DNA from: Takakia lepidozioides
Taxonomy: Eukaryota; Streptophyta; Takakiopsida; Takakiales; Takakiaceae
Assembly: GCA_030704615.1 (NCBI GenBank)
Contig: CM060731.1
Span: 23,622,001-23,686,000 of the forward strand
Length of the DNA: 64,000 nucleotides
Direction: 5' to 3'
Part shown: piece after piece, positions 22,769 through 34,369 of the stretch
Numbering within the stretch: position 1 is the stretch's first letter
Layout of the letters: every line of letters starts with the position of its first letter
The notes under the pieces: model-generated
What the model saw: the letters and a program-made list of their open reading frames with translations, nothing else
What the model was told of the DNA's origin: nothing
Databases searched by the model: none
Translations under genes and position numbers: made by a program

Positions 22769-23304
22769 CATAGCTTTCTAAGATTGTATGCTTAGGATGT
22801 GTGATGGACAGCGATGTATGTTGTGGCATGATGCTTAGATGCACGACAGCTGTCATGGTTTTAGTCATGGTTAACTATAATTATATATTCTAGTTAACTA
22901 GGACATTTTAGATATTTATATTTATATTTTGTGTGTTGGGATTTCATTTGGTCTCACATATCAAATGAGGTGTCAAGCCTCACTTGGAACATGGAGATGG
23001 GTTTTCCCCTTGTGAGGGTTGAGGAGGGCTCATCTTCTTGTAGTTGAGCCTCCATGAGCCTCTCTCACCTCCATAACTCTAGGTATTGAGAGGAAGTGCG
23101 GTGAGGGCTTTGTAGGGTGGATTCCCTTAGCAAGGGTGCCCTTGGCTTGACTTAGTTTATGTGAATGAGTGGATTCATGAGTGGAGGGATTCCATTGTGT
23201 TCAATTTCCTTTATCTATTTTGACATAGCTTTCTAGGATTGTATGCTTAGGATGTGTGATGGACAGCGATGTATGTTGTGGCACGATGCTTAGGTGCACG
23301 ACAG
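22769..23304 (+). repeat. 81-bp direct repeat flanking the LTR candidate
   Basis: CATAGCTTTCTAAGATTGTA and the following bases at 22,769-22,849 recur at 23,224-23,304 with about four mismatches, ending GCACGACAG in both. The copies bracket the LTR-like segment exactly. The whole may be one 455-base unit tandemly duplicated, with the second copy cut short by the SINE. Confidence 0.8.
22851..23225 (+). repeat. candidate 3' LTR of the gypsy element
   Basis: Begins TGTCATGG and ends TTTTGACA, so it has TG and CA ends. It has an AT-rich promoter-like start (TATATTCTAGTT, TATTTATATTTATATTTTG) and a GC-richer second half ending in a T-rich run, as LTRs often do. No matching 5' copy exists in the window, so identity as an LTR is inferred from position downstream of the integrase/PHD end. 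Confidence 0.4.
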
Positions 23305-23324
23305 TGGTATAAGTATCTATATAG

Positions 23325-23501
23325 AGACAACCAACATGTAGCCCAGTGGTAATGGGCACATACCACGTTGGATGTGGTTGTGGGTTCAAACCACGGTCTG
23401 GTGTGTCATGAAGGTGTCCACCTTTCAGGCAGTAGCCCTTGTGGTGAAGTGACACCGTAAGTTACGTTCCCTTCGGACGTTATATATATATATATATATA
23501 T
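23325..23501 (+). mobile_element. tRNA-derived SINE with (TA)n tail
   Basis: The A box TAGCCCAGTGGTAATGG is at 23,339-23,355 and the B box GGGTTCAAACC at 23,382-23,392, with spacing suitable for RNA polymerase III. A unique body follows (GTGTCCACCTTTCAGGC, then TTACGTTCCCTTCGGACG) and the element ends in a perfect TA microsatellite (23,480-23,501). A related broken copy lies at 8,125-8,240. Confidence 0.7.
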
Positions 23502-23648
23502 AGACATGAGCAACTTGGGTAATCTGGTATGAAATTATATATTTTTGGGCTGTATATGAATATGGTACTAGTATTGTTTTTTATTTTTTTGGATGCCGGG
23601 GGTATATGAGCACTGTAATGGTATTTCATCCATATTAATATCTCGCAT

Positions 23649-23780
23649 GATGTCAAAAACCATTTTTGAGACTCGATCACTAAGCGCCGATCTCTTGGAA
23701 TCCACGTTCATATCGTGATGTCAAAAACCATTTCTGAGATTGATCACTAAGCTCGTATAATCGCTGCTGATCTCCTGGAA
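23649..23780 (+). repeat. tandem duplication, about 68-bp unit
   Basis: GATGTCAAAAACCATTTTTGAG ending GATCTCTTGGAA (23,649-23,700) is repeated as 23,717-23,780 with several changes and a short insertion. Non-coding. Confidence 0.6.
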
Positions 23781-23863
23781 ACAGATTTAGATATAATTTA
23801 AGGTTTATGGTTATTCGAGTCTACTACTATTTAGTCCTAGATCTTAGTCCCTGCATACACATA

Positions 23864-24604
23864 CAGTCGACCCTGGATAAATGTTACATTTTTTTTGTTA
23901 TATCATCATAAATGTTATGATTTTCTTACTCTGTAAAAAAGAATGACAAAAAGAGTGTTATTTGTTATTTGTTATTGAGTACCTACTCTCCTCTTTGTTA
24001 AAACACCTCTGTAATTGTTACATTCAGTATATACCTCTAACCTAGTTGGATCAGATAAGGAGTAATCCATTCTGACCACTAACAAATCACCTCCATGAAT
24101 AACAGCCCCTAAAGTTGGTGACACACTCGCTTAACACTTAGTTAAGTAAAGGTTGACATGAGTGTTGGTCTAGTATCTTGAATTGGAAATACCATAAGGG
24201 TCCAGGCAGTGCTATATTTTTTTAAGGCAGATAGGTTTTTCAATAATGCAGCTTCTGAATCAAGTACGAATCTGGTATGCATAGGTGGTTTTCAAAAAAA
24301 CAATTATATGAGCAATGGTATCTGAACGTCAATAACCTGGAAATATGAACTCGAATACGATTTTTTAGAAAAAAAGAAAAATGGTACTAGAATTCAAATT
24401 CAAATTCAAATATTGAAATGGCCATTTGAATATTTTCTGGCCTCTCTCTAAATGTTATCTTGCATCTGAAGGACCTGTTTTAATGTTAAATTTCTAATTG
24501 TTACGTTATGAAATTTCATCCTGTTTTACTGTTATTTGATATAACTGCCTAATTGTTATAGAGTCTATACTCTTGGAGCATAACAATTATCCAGGTTTGA
24601 CTTG
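23864..24604 (+). mobile_element. pogo/Emigrant-like MITE with TA target duplication
   Basis: The left end is CAGTCGACCCTGGATAAATG and the right end, reverse-complemented, is CAAGTCAAACCTGGATAATT. These inverted ends match over about 24 bases with one indel. TA dinucleotides flank both ends (23,862-23,863 and 24,605-24,606), the signature of Tc1/mariner-pogo transposition. The 741-base interior is AT-rich with repeated TTGTTAC/TTGTTAT words and no coding capacity, so the element is non-autonomous. The CAGT start and TA duplication resemble plant Emigrant-type elements. Confidence 0.7.
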
Positions 24605-27600
24605 TACCCTAAGAGCCTTCATGAAGGTGGATTGTTTGCTGCAAGGCCAAAGAGAATATTGCTGCAATCCGCAGCCTGTCCACCATAAATTTGCCGTAAT
24701 ACTGGTATCGTGACCACATTGCGCTTACGCTTATTCTGGTATGGGTATGTGTGCGGGGAATCCTAAAGACATACTCCCCCAGTGAGTGTATCACATGGGT
24801 ACACTGGTTCTTTCATACCCGGCTGGTATGTTTTTCAATATATATATATATATTCATACCTGTATTCCATACCTAGGTTCAACCAGGTATACCAGTCCAA
24901 TATTGGTAAATAGTAAATACCAAGTTGATCGGAGTATTGATAATAGTAATAATTGATTCGATCAAACAGGATCAAACAGGAGGAACTCGGTTCTTCTGGT
25001 ATCAAACACGACCAGTGTGTGTGTTACGCCTTATGGCAGCCTTCGGGCACCCAAGGGTTTTTATTTTTTTCCCTTCCAATAATTATTAATAAAGCTCTAA
25101 AGGGCTTCCTCCCCTTTCTCTCAAAAAAATAAAAATAAAAAATAAAAATTGTGTAACAGTCTGTATGAGGAGAGGCTTCAAACTTCAGACGATCTAAGTC
25201 TTCACGTGTCAGAAATTCAGAGACCACAGGTCAGGAATGAGGAATCTCGAGGCAAGAGTGAGAAACCGACAGTAAGAAAATTGAATAGGGGTATGGCGGC
25301 GCATATTGTCCGCAAGTCGTGACAAAGGAGGTTATGCCGCAGCATTCAAAGGTACTCGGTGAATTAATGGGCTTCATTGTCTGGAGAAGGCCTTGGATTG
25401 AGCTGGGACCACCACTCCCTGTCTGAAACAAGTTCCAAAGCCTGTCGGTGACTCTATCAATCACAGAAGGGATTATTAGCGAGAGAAAGAATCACCTTAA
25501 CATGTTTCAAACCTTGAATTTGATGTTGAAGTGAAGGGACTGTTCAGTCCTGGACCAGTGTGTCTTGGGTTTAAGGATCCACCCAACTCCTTTCAAGAAC
25601 ATGCTGTGACATGGATCACCAATGCGTACGGTAATACAAATGGCTTGGTGGGAGAAATGTGGGAATTAGAGCAGGAACAGCACACTGGCTGCAACATGCA
25701 TCGTGTTTTTGGTCCCCTCCCGAAAGGGGACTCGCTTAGCATTTGCAGGGTTTGGGCGTGGATGTAGTGACTGATAGCCACCAATGGCTCAACCGACAAT
25801 TAACAGCTTGAGTTTGGACTTTACCAACGCCATACAAGCAGAAGCCACTCTGGAGCAATGGCGCTCAAAGGAAGCTGAAGAACAAATAATCTGCGGCACA
25901 AAGTTCCCATCTACCCATTTCACTCCCCTGAAAGGTTCTCCAGCCACATAGATGTCTGTGAACTTGAAACATGCACATGAGCAGTGCGTGCTTCTTGCAA
26001 TAGAAGGCAAGTTCTCTATCATGCACAGAGCCTTTTCGATAGGGAGGAAAGAGACAATTTCCTCTCAAAAAGCAACTTGGCTTTATGCAACTTTTCGAGT
26101 CCCCATCTCGTCCCCATTCGAACTCTTAAAATGTCAACATCACCGGTTTCCAACGTGATTGATGGTCCCATTATGCAGATTTAGAGTCAACCAAGTATCC
26201 CTTGTCTATCACTTGCTAGTAGTGTCAGTGCGGGAGCCTGGATAATTTTAGTAGAACCAAAAGCACAATAACTGACTGGGAGAGATATCCCAACATCACG
26301 TTGTGGATTGAATACCGAATGAGATCGAAAGATGCTCAGTCAATTTGGGCCAAAAGCCCCTTGAAAGGTAGATGACGGATCAATGATTGGAACCAAACTT
26401 GATGCATCAGCAGACCATGATACCAGCAGATACCATTGCTGCTGCTGATGGTTACTCATGAAAGTACCTGCATCTAGGGTATTCTCTAATACTTCTCAGG
26501 CTCATTCTTCAATGCGCACACTTCGGGCCAAACAGACAGATTGGATCAACAAGACGGTGATGTATGATTGTTGTATGATTGTGTGAACAACAATGGATGC
26601 AGCCATCCGCCATCTGGCGCTTGTTACGTGGAGACAACTACCCCGAATATGATTGTTGGAACATTGTGTATATACATCATCCACACCATCAATCAAATCA
26701 AGGACCCTTTTCAACTTCCTTGAGGTTGATATTTCTAACTTTCAGGACTCTGCAAACCCGTGTGATTTTGAATGATTCGAAAATCCAAGTTGCAAGGAAA
26801 TGCTTCGACCCAAACCCACAACTCAAAAGGTTAGGAACCTCCATCTTTCGTACTGCTGACAAAAGTCCTGAGCCAATCCAAGAGTTTTAGGCTTACTTTT
26901 TTGCCGGACACTGTTCCATACTAGTGTTCAGGTCCACAAGCCTCGAACGTCCAGTTAAGAGTGTCTCCATCATGGAAACGTCATTGTCTTGTTGCTCAAG
27001 GTTCTGTTCTGAAGTCCGTGTCAACTTACATCATGATATCTACTGATGTCTTCTAAAGAAAGAATGTATATGGAATCCGGATGCCGTTTGTTGAGTACGT
27101 ACGAATTATGCACAATATGCGTGACTTTGATAATCACAGGCTGCAACTCATTTTGGCACGAGAAAGTCATATCCAAATCATTCCTCATCAATCGAACACA
27201 ATGTGTATTGTATGCCCACTTTATGCCGGTTTTGAGGATCACGTTACATTCAAAGGCTGTGGACAATCGTGTACATACTCTAATTGAGATCAGGCGATTT
27301 CAAATCTTGCACGTCATATATGATCAAAAGAAGGCTTTAATACACTGCTGTAGGCACATACAAAACTGCTCAATTGCTCGCACTTATCCCAAATCCTCAT
27401 CTAGAATTGACTTGCAACTGAAATTGAAGTTCTGCTAACGTCTAATTGCAGACCTCACTTACTGCCCCACCCATTCTCAGCATAAGCCCAGTTGTCAGAA
27501 AGAAAATGTGGACTCTTGCCGAAGTAAGTTAGCAAATCTGAACCCACAAGCGCAATACTACGGTCACATCATGCCAAGACTAGCCATAGTATGCAAAGGT

Positions 27601-28300
27601 GTTCCGTCATTTCGACAAGCGGCAACTCATGCGAGAAAACTGCGTTCCAGACTATGAAGCAATAAAGCAATTTCACATGTGGCATACCTATCTGTATTGC
27701 AAGATGCAGCTTCGTTATACAATGGAGAGTTCTGCTCAGACCTATCGAGAATAGCATCCGGTACAAGTAAACATCTCAGCATGGAAAGTGTGCAACAAGC
27801 TCATGCAAGAAAAACAGCTATTCTCATAGACCCAATTGCTATATACATGCGATGTGCATGCTCTCCTCTCCATTGCCATCCTCTGAAAGAGACAATGAGG
27901 CCATTGTAAGCGGATCCACGATTCTTCTATCGGCCTAGCTAGGTGCAATCGGTCCTTCCGCACAACGCACACCTGGCGGCAAAGAGATTCTTAGAGAGTT
28001 GTGCCAAAATCGGGTCTGTTGGCTCTGCACTGGTGACCACGAGATAAGTTAGCACCCTGTTGACCCTACTTACTTTGAAAACCGGAAACCAATCCCGAGT
28101 TATCATCAAGCTGAGAGAGCAATTGTTCTTGCCTCCAAGTTACAATCTCGGCACTTTGCCAGAAGCTACCTCGCATATTTCAAGAGGAATGGCGGCTCTC
28201 TAGCCTCCCAGTCATCTCTGGCCCGTCGCTTTGTCAATGCATGGATGCCTTTTATTTTTTGTGCTTCGTGCTTTCCTTTTCGTCTTCGCGCTCCCATAGG
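24605..28300. other. intergenic, no gene recognised
   Basis: Short frames only, none with a recognisable domain. Contains a repeat fragment at 25,054-25,115 related to 16,868-16,920, followed by A-rich runs and flanked by TGTGTTAC and TTGTGTAAC, which may mark an insertion. Confidence 0.45.
25054..25115 (+). repeat. short interspersed repeat fragment
   Basis: Second copy of the 16,868-16,920 segment: GGGTTTTT, CCAATAATTATTAATAAAG, CTAAAGGGC-T. It precedes an A-rich tail (25,125-25,148), consistent with a retroposed element. Confidence 0.35.
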
Positions 28301-28308
28301 GCAGAGGG

Positions 28309-28520
28309 ATGGCAGCCTGCGGCAGTTCTCTCCGGGCCCAGAGAGGGGCTGCACCCAAGGCCCTGTCTTCTCGTCGCGGTGAACGGGCAAGAGGCCTTCC
28401 ATCGTGCGGCAGATTGAGGGGCCGGGGATGTGAAGCGGAAGTCGGTTTCCACCTTAGCAATGTCGGGCAGGAGACCCTTGCAAGTGATGGCTTCCGAGCC
28501 TCCAGAGACATCAAAGAACG
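28309..28520 (+). CDS. candidate first exon (organelle transit peptide) of the PPR gene
   Basis: In a locally GC-rich island, a frame opens with ATG at 28,309 and encodes about 70 residues rich in Arg, Ala, Gly and Ser and poor in acidic residues early on, as plant transit peptides are. It ends at a good splice donor, GAACG|GTATGG, after 28,520 in phase 2. The PPR gene has a strong acceptor (TTTTTGTGCAG) just before G-ATG at 30,812, and joining the two restores one open frame. This fits the expectation that DYW-PPR proteins act in plastids or mitochondria. Extra exons in the 2.3 kb between cannot be excluded, and it could be unrelated. Confidence 0.35.
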
Positions 28521-30811
28521 GTATGGGCATGCAACTCTTTGCTTATTTTGTTGATTACGAACCAGTACCCTCGGACTGACGCTGGCTTCGTCCTTGAACC
28601 ATACCAGCAGCAATTGTGTCCATAAAGGTGGAAGAAGTCCACTGTATGATCGTTCAAGGTCTGTAGTTCAACGTGACTGTAATCGACACCCTTGCCCTCC
28701 TTCAGTGTGTCCTGAAATATCTGAAATTTCTGGTATGTTGTTTTCTTTCCTTTATTTGAGAGAGACACTTATTAACATAGCCCACAGAGATTCCCGGCAT
28801 ATTTCATGAGTTGCATGTATAATGAGCTCACTTCTTGTTGTAGGGGGCAAGTTACCACAGGATGCGACACATTGCCGTGATCCTTCTGGAACAGTGCAGA
28901 GAGCCAGTGACATCGAGGGATAGGAGAAGGGCATAGAGATGCAGTCAGAAACTGTTCCCTACGAAGAGGGTGGCTGTGGTGTACCCATTAAAGCGTAGTC
29001 CCCACGGGATCCTGGCCAGTTGTGAGTTTCTAGCCACCTTAGTCCACACACAATCTGATTACAGGAAATTAGGTCTGAGGTAACGACCAGTATAGACATC
29101 ATGCTTGAAAAGTATCCAGTCCCGCACTGCCGCACTATCCCTCACTATCTCATGCAGCTGTCATTGCACTGTGAGTCACTCTGCGTGTCTGTGTATATGT
29201 GAGAGAGAAATCAATTGCATAGGGAGCCTACTCTAGCATTTCTCAACAAGATTCAAGGAAATTGATCTACTAAAGACCCGTGTTTATGGTTTTGAAATGC
29301 AGACCAAGCAGCAAGTATAGAAGGGATGTGGCAGGATCTTATGTCAGATAATTCACGGTGGTGGTTCATCAGGTCTGTTAAGGTGAGTTGAGATCTCACA
29401 CCTATCATAATGGAGTTCTAGCTTCTTGTGTGAAGTGCTGCTTTTGGAGCTTTGGTGGTTGTAGGCTGGTCTATGCCAGGCTGTGGTTGAAGATATTGCT
29501 GCTCAGCTGCGCACCTGCTGCTTCTGCCTAATTTGCTTGCATGCCCTTGCTCATCAACTTTGCTTGTGCACTGCTGGTTCTCATAGAGATGTCCAAGATC
29601 ACCAAACTTCAGATATATGTACTCAACGGAGATTCTTTGGAGTGGGAGATGGTCGAACCCTCCTTGGTTGAAAGCAGAGCCGCCTGTCATGGTTCAATTT
29701 CAATCACAAAGGGATGGTGGATGGATATCAAAGTGTGGCTCTAATTGTGGTGTGAACATCAGAGCTGATTTGAAGTTTCAAGACAGGAGTGCATATTCTG
29801 GTGGGATAACAGATATTGATCAAAGGACAGAATCTGGTCGATTACTGACTGCGGAGAACCGTGAGTATCAACAACAATGAGCCTGGCTTAAAGGGCGGCT
29901 TTGACCACCAGAAGCTCCTAGTTCTTCTGCAACATCTGTAATTTTGGTATGTTTGTATATCTGTTGTGTATCTGAGGCAGAGACTGAGTATTTTGCAGAA
30001 AATGATGGCCAAACCTACCGTAGCTCTACTGTGACGCAATTTGGCGATATTCTCATTTTCTTGCAGTTCTTCCCCCACAGGTCAAGCAACATGCAAAGAA
30101 TCGTTGCGGCAAGAGCGCCTTTCAGATCCTTCCCAGGGATTGGCTTTCAAGAAGGTGAGAACATTCATTTATGACTTGAATGTGTTTTCCCAAGGGGTGC
30201 TTGTAAACTGCATCATATCAAAGGAAGTTTTCTCTTCATAGAGAAATCTTAGCAAAAGTGGCTTGTTGCAATTAGTAGTTTGTCTTCCTTCTTAGCAGGC
30301 AGTAGGTATTGGTCTCCTCTTCCTACATTATTTGGTTCCTCTGAAAATGGAAGTCTGGAGTTTACTCTGCACTTCCATGGAGTTATCTTCTTTGTTGTTA
30401 GCAAGGCCTGAAAGTAGCTTGACCAAGTTGTGCTCGGCTATCTGAAGAATGCTTGGAGCTTTGTTGGTTTCTTGTTATGATCTCTGCTCTCTCATGGTTT
30501 TCACAGAGAAGTCCAAGATCGCCAGACTTCAGACATAAGGGCACAAATTGGCTTCTTTGGATGGAGAGCTGGTATAACACTCCTGGGGTGAAAAAAGAGC
30601 TAGCTGCCATAATGCATGCTCAGGCTAAATTTAGGTGATAGTTCTATGTCGATGTTCAGGCCAAGGACACAATGAGTATTCTTTTGATGATGGTTCTGTT
30701 GAAAATAGCTTGTCCCAATGCAGAGATCATTCTTTGAAGTGCCTAGGAGCTTGGATATCTATAACATGAGTAGTGTAAAGGTTTTTATCGAAGAGTTTTC
30801 TTTTTGTGCAG
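28521..30811 (+). other. probable 5' intron/UTR region of the PPR gene
   Basis: No open coding stretch of note. Two diverged direct copies of a segment about 180 bases long, around 29,505-29,690 and 30,440-30,610, share GTCCAAGATC-CCA-ACTTCAGA followed by TTCTTTGGA-GG. A polypyrimidine tract and CAG acceptor end the region at 30,811. Confidence 0.4.
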
Positions 30812-30812
30812 G

Positions 30813-33056
30813 ATGGGAGGATTGAATCGGCCAAAGTTGTTGGTTGGACATCAGACTGGTGGCAGGTGTAGCACCACTACCATCATCACTGCTTTTGAAA
30901 GAGGCCTAAGAGAGGGAATCAACAAAAACTCCTGTCACACCTTGGGGTATGTGAGGTCACTCTGTAAAGGAAGACGTCCTAAAGAGGCACTGCACATTTT
31001 AAACCAACACGGCCTTGAGGCAGACTCCGATACTTATGTCTGTCTACTGCAAGAGTGCATCAACCTGAAAGACCTATCAGAGGGAAAGCAGATACATGCC
31101 CACATGATCCAAACTGGGTGCAAGGCTAACACCTTTCTTCTTAACACTATTATCAACATGTATGCCAAGTGTGGGAGTGTTGTGGATGCACGCCAAGTGT
31201 TTGACCAAATGCGTGAACGAGATAAGTTTACATGGAGTATGATGATAGCAGGATATGCCAAACATGGGTGTGGTAGGGAGGCTTTCAAGATATATGAGCT
31301 AATGCAACAGGAAGGGGTGCTGCCCAACAGGGTCACTTTCATTTGCATTCTCAATGCATGCGCAAGTGAAGGAGCCCTGGAAAAGGGCAAAGAGGTCCAT
31401 GCTGACATCATGAAAGCTGGAGTTGCACCTGATATCATCCTAGAGACTGCCCTTGCTACCATGTATGCCAAATGCGGAAGCATAAAGGATGCCCGGGATG
31501 TGTTTGACGAGATGACAAAACGGAATGTTGTATCATGGAACACCATGATTGGAGGCTATGCTCAGCATGGTTGTGGTAGGGAGGCTTTTGAGATCTATGA
31601 GCAAATGCGACAGGAAGGGGTGGTGCCCGACAAGGTCACATTCATTTGTGTTCTCACTGCATGTGCTAGCCTAGGAGCCCTGGAAAAGGGCAAACAGGTC
31701 CATGCTGACATCATGAAAGCTGGAATCACATCTTACATAAATCTGGAGAACTCCCTTGTTGACATGTATGCCAAATGCCGGAGCATGAAGGATGCATGTG
31801 AAATCTTCGAGAATATGCCTCAACGAGATGTGGTCTCATGGAACTCTATGATCGGAGGATATGCCCAGCATGGGTGTGGTAGAGAGGCTTTTAACATGTA
31901 TGAGCAAATGAACCGGGAAGGGGTGACTCCCAACAGGGTCAGTTTTACTTGCGTTCTTAATGCATGTGCCAGCCTAGGAGCCCTGGAGAAGGGTAAGCAG
32001 GTCCATGCTAACATCATCAAAATGGGAATTGCAGCAGATCTCATTTTGGAGAATACCCTTCTGGATATGTATGCCAAATGTGGCAGCATGGAGGATGCAC
32101 ATCAAGTGTTCAACAGTATGGCTAAACGAAATGTTATCTCATGGAACACCATGATTGCAGGGTATGCCCAGCATGGGTCTGGCACAGAGGCTCTAGAATT
32201 ATTTGCACAAATGCAGCTTGGAGGCTTGAAGCCGGATAGTATCACTTTTATATCTCTTCTCTCTGCATGTAGCCATGTGGGCCTTGTTGATGAAGGCTGT
32301 GATTACTTTCATTCCATGAGTCAAGATCACGGCATTACTCCTACAGTGGAGCATTTTGGCTGCATGGTGGACCTTCTGAGCCGTGCAGGGCGATTGGATG
32401 AGGCAGAGGATTTCATTAACAAAATGACAATCAAACCAGATGCTAGGGTGTGGAGGGCCTTGCTGGGTGCTTGCAGGATTCATACCAATGTGGAGGTAGC
32501 AGAACGTGCAGCAAAATGCATTCTTGACACTGATTCACAGCATGCTGCAGCTTATGTGCTGCTATCGAACATCTATGCTGCTGCTGGCAGGTGGGACGAT
32601 AAAGCAAAGGTTCGAAAAATGATGGACTATAGAGGAGTGCGAAAAGAGGCAGGCCACAGCTGCATTGAGGTGGACAATGAGGTGCATACATTCATTGCAG
32701 ATGACAAGTTGCATCCAAGAATTGAGGAAATCCATGCTGAGCTGGACAGGTTGTCTGGGCAGATGAAGGAGGCTGGATACATGCCTGATACACGGTTTGT
32801 ATTGCATGATTTTGAGGATGAGCAAAAGGAACTTTCTCTTGGCCAGCATAGCGAGAGGCTGGCCATTGCTTTTGGACTCATCAGCACGCCCCCTGGGGCA
32901 CCTATCCGGGTGATCAAGAATCTCCGGGTGTGTGGTGACTGTCACTCTGTCACCAAGTACATCGCAAAGATTGTTGGACGGGCAGTTGTAGTACGGGATG
33001 CCAACCGCTTTCACCATTTTCAAAATGGGGTTTGTTCTTGTGGTGATTACTGGTAA
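30813..33056 (+). CDS. DYW-class pentatricopeptide repeat protein (RNA editing factor)
   Basis: A 747-codon frame from the first ATG with no internal stop. PPR-DYW proteins bind organelle transcripts with one residue-pair code per repeat and deaminate C to U. Successive P-L-S repeats start at about residue 55, with a roughly 101-residue period carrying [24 protein letters not shown] and [15 protein letters not shown] in nearly the same words four times. E and E+ motifs follow, with a PG-type box ([15 protein letters not shown]). The C-terminal DYW deaminase has its zinc signature (HSE, then CGDC) and ends CSCGDYW exactly at the stop. An acceptor site directly precedes the ATG, so at least one upstream exon exists. 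The repeat similarity implies recent internal duplication. Target unknown. Confidence 0.95.
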   Translation: MGGLNRPKLLVGHQTGGRCSTTTIITAFERGLREGINKNSCHTLGYVRSLCKGRRPKEALHILNQHGLEADSDTYVCLLQECINLKDLSEGKQIHAHMIQTGCKANTFLLNTIINMYAKCGSVVDARQVFDQMRERDKFTWSMMIAGYAKHGCGREAFKIYELMQQEGVLPNRVTFICILNACASEGALEKGKEVHADIMKAGVAPDIILETALATMYAKCGSIKDARDVFDEMTKRNVVSWNTMIGGYAQHGCGREAFEIYEQMRQEGVVPDKVTFICVLTACASLGALEKGKQVHADIMKAGITSYINLENSLVDMYAKCRSMKDACEIFENMPQRDVVSWNSMIGGYAQHGCGREAFNMYEQMNREGVTPNRVSFTCVLNACASLGALEKGKQVHANIIKMGIAADLILENTLLDMYAKCGSMEDAHQVFNSMAKRNVISWNTMIAGYAQHGSGTEALELFAQMQLGGLKPDSITFISLLSACSHVGLVDEGCDYFHSMSQDHGITPTVEHFGCMVDLLSRAGRLDEAEDFINKMTIKPDARVWRALLGACRIHTNVEVAERAAKCILDTDSQHAAAYVLLSNIYAAAGRWDDKAKVRKMMDYRGVRKEAGHSCIEVDNEVHTFIADDKLHPRIEEIHAELDRLSGQMKEAGYMPDTRFVLHDFEDEQKELSLGQHSERLAIAFGLISTPPGAPIRVIKNLRVCGDCHSVTKYIAKIVGRAVVVRDANRFHHFQNGVCSCGDYW

Positions 33057-34369
33057 ATCAAGCATATATGCATTAAAGAGATAGGTCAACGCAATCATGG
33101 TTCTCTGAAGAGAGTTCGAAGGAACTTGGTTGAAACTTATAATATTTCTCTGGGAGGTGAAACTAACTTTCTGTCATGACATTGGAATTCTATGAACCAC
33201 AGGATTACACTGTCCAATTTCCCTCATCTCTTTGCATAATTGGAAGGGTTTTTATACCTGCAACTTGAAAAAGAACTTTCCCTTGCCACTACAGGAAGAA
33301 GCTGGCCTTGTCCTCTATTTTAATCAGATTTAAAATGGTCAAGTGAGAAGTTAGACTGGTAGGCAGATGCCCACATTGGCTTGCAATCTACACTACACTT
33401 CTGAGATCGAATGTTCAACTGTTATTCTCGAATCCTGCCTTGCTTTTTTGAAATACACATAAATGAAGCCACATGTCTTTGTGGAAAATTAAGAACTAAA
33501 TCAAATCAGCAGGATATTCAATGATGCATCATCTCTAAAGTATCTACTAACATCAGTCAAAGTTCTACAAGATTGCTTGATTCACAAATTTGGTGCTCAG
33601 AAAGGCTTGGATCAAAACTATTGCCATCAAGGACTAAAATGAACTACATTTACAAAAGTTATCAGTTCAATCTGAAGCACAAAGCTGTTTTGACTACACA
33701 GGCCAACCTTGTGTCCTCACCTCTGCCGTCAAACCCTGTATGAAGATGAAGTTTGTTTAATGTCCAGCAAATTCACAGAGCCTCAAACGCATCCAGGGGA
33801 AGCTACAGCTGAAGGATATTTTCTTTTGTGTATACAAGTCCATATGAGCAGTGAAAAGCAAAGATCATGGTGAATAACTCCAAACATTCAACCCCAACAA
33901 AGTCAAGACAACGTGCGATTGGTGACAGGATTTGTTAGTGATATCACCCTTGAAAATGAACGATCTCTTGGGTGCTCTCTCCAAAACAACTTCTGGCAAA
34001 TGCTTGGTATTTGAAAGACAAGAAGATGTAAATTGTATCCTGGTATACTCGATTTGATCAGATCCTGCATACCCCTCAACCCATCCCACCCTGCCCGCCT
34101 CCCCTTCCAAGTTACACTTGGAGGAGAAGCTTATACTTCCTCTGCTAGACCTCAAATGACAAAATGGCCAATCAATCCCTTGACGAAATGGTTTCCGTCC
34201 CTGCTGATCCTTGAGTCTACATCATCAAACATAAGATCTTGATGCTTAACATCCGGGGATGCGTATGTATGCCATGAATGACATGTGTCACTGATAGGAG
34301 TCAATGTGCAATGCAGCTTATTGCACATGCATAAATGTCTCTACCCCTCTTTCTTTCCAGTGTTTCTTG
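33057..34369. other. 3' flank of the PPR gene and of the LRR gene
   Basis: Converging 3' regions. A short DYW-like relic lies at 33,268-33,313 (see separate entry). The rest has no recognisable feature; the part near 34,000-34,369 is probably 3' UTR of the minus-strand LRR gene. Confidence 0.4.
33268..33313 (+). pseudogene. tiny DYW-PPR relic
   Basis: GAAAAAGAACTTTCCCTTGC with the following AGAAGCTGGCC parallels the KE-SL-HSEKLA part of a DYW domain, with one base lost, and resembles the relic at 49,206-49,440 more than the intact gene just upstream. It is short, so similarity by chance is possible. Confidence 0.35.

Larger units (their letters stand above)
17250..23225 (+). mobile_element. 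decayed Ty3/gypsy retrotransposon with DNA methyltransferase and PHD finger
   Basis: In order, this pol-like region encodes a C5-cytosine methyltransferase, a linker, reverse transcriptase, RNase H, a zinc-binding HHCC segment, an integrase core, an integrase C-terminal region and a PHD finger, then a candidate LTR. The RT-RNase H-IN order is that of Ty3/gypsy. The element is dead: it has frameshifts near 17.69 and 18.5 kb, many in-frame stops, a small deletion in RNase H, a roughly 690-base insertion at 20.44-21.13 kb, and a deletion in the PHD finger. No gag, aspartic protease (DTG/DSG) or 5' LTR was found. Methyltransferase capture is known from published work on charophyte and dinoflagellate retrotransposons; its presence beside a PHD finger in a land-plant-like genome is what stands out. 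Confidence 0.85.

Noticed and set aside
23339-23392. tRNA gene
   Set aside because: A and B boxes are present but no acceptor, D or anticodon stems form; it fits a SINE.
32562-33098. 178-codon minus-strand open frame
   Set aside because: Antisense shadow of the DYW domain of the PPR gene.
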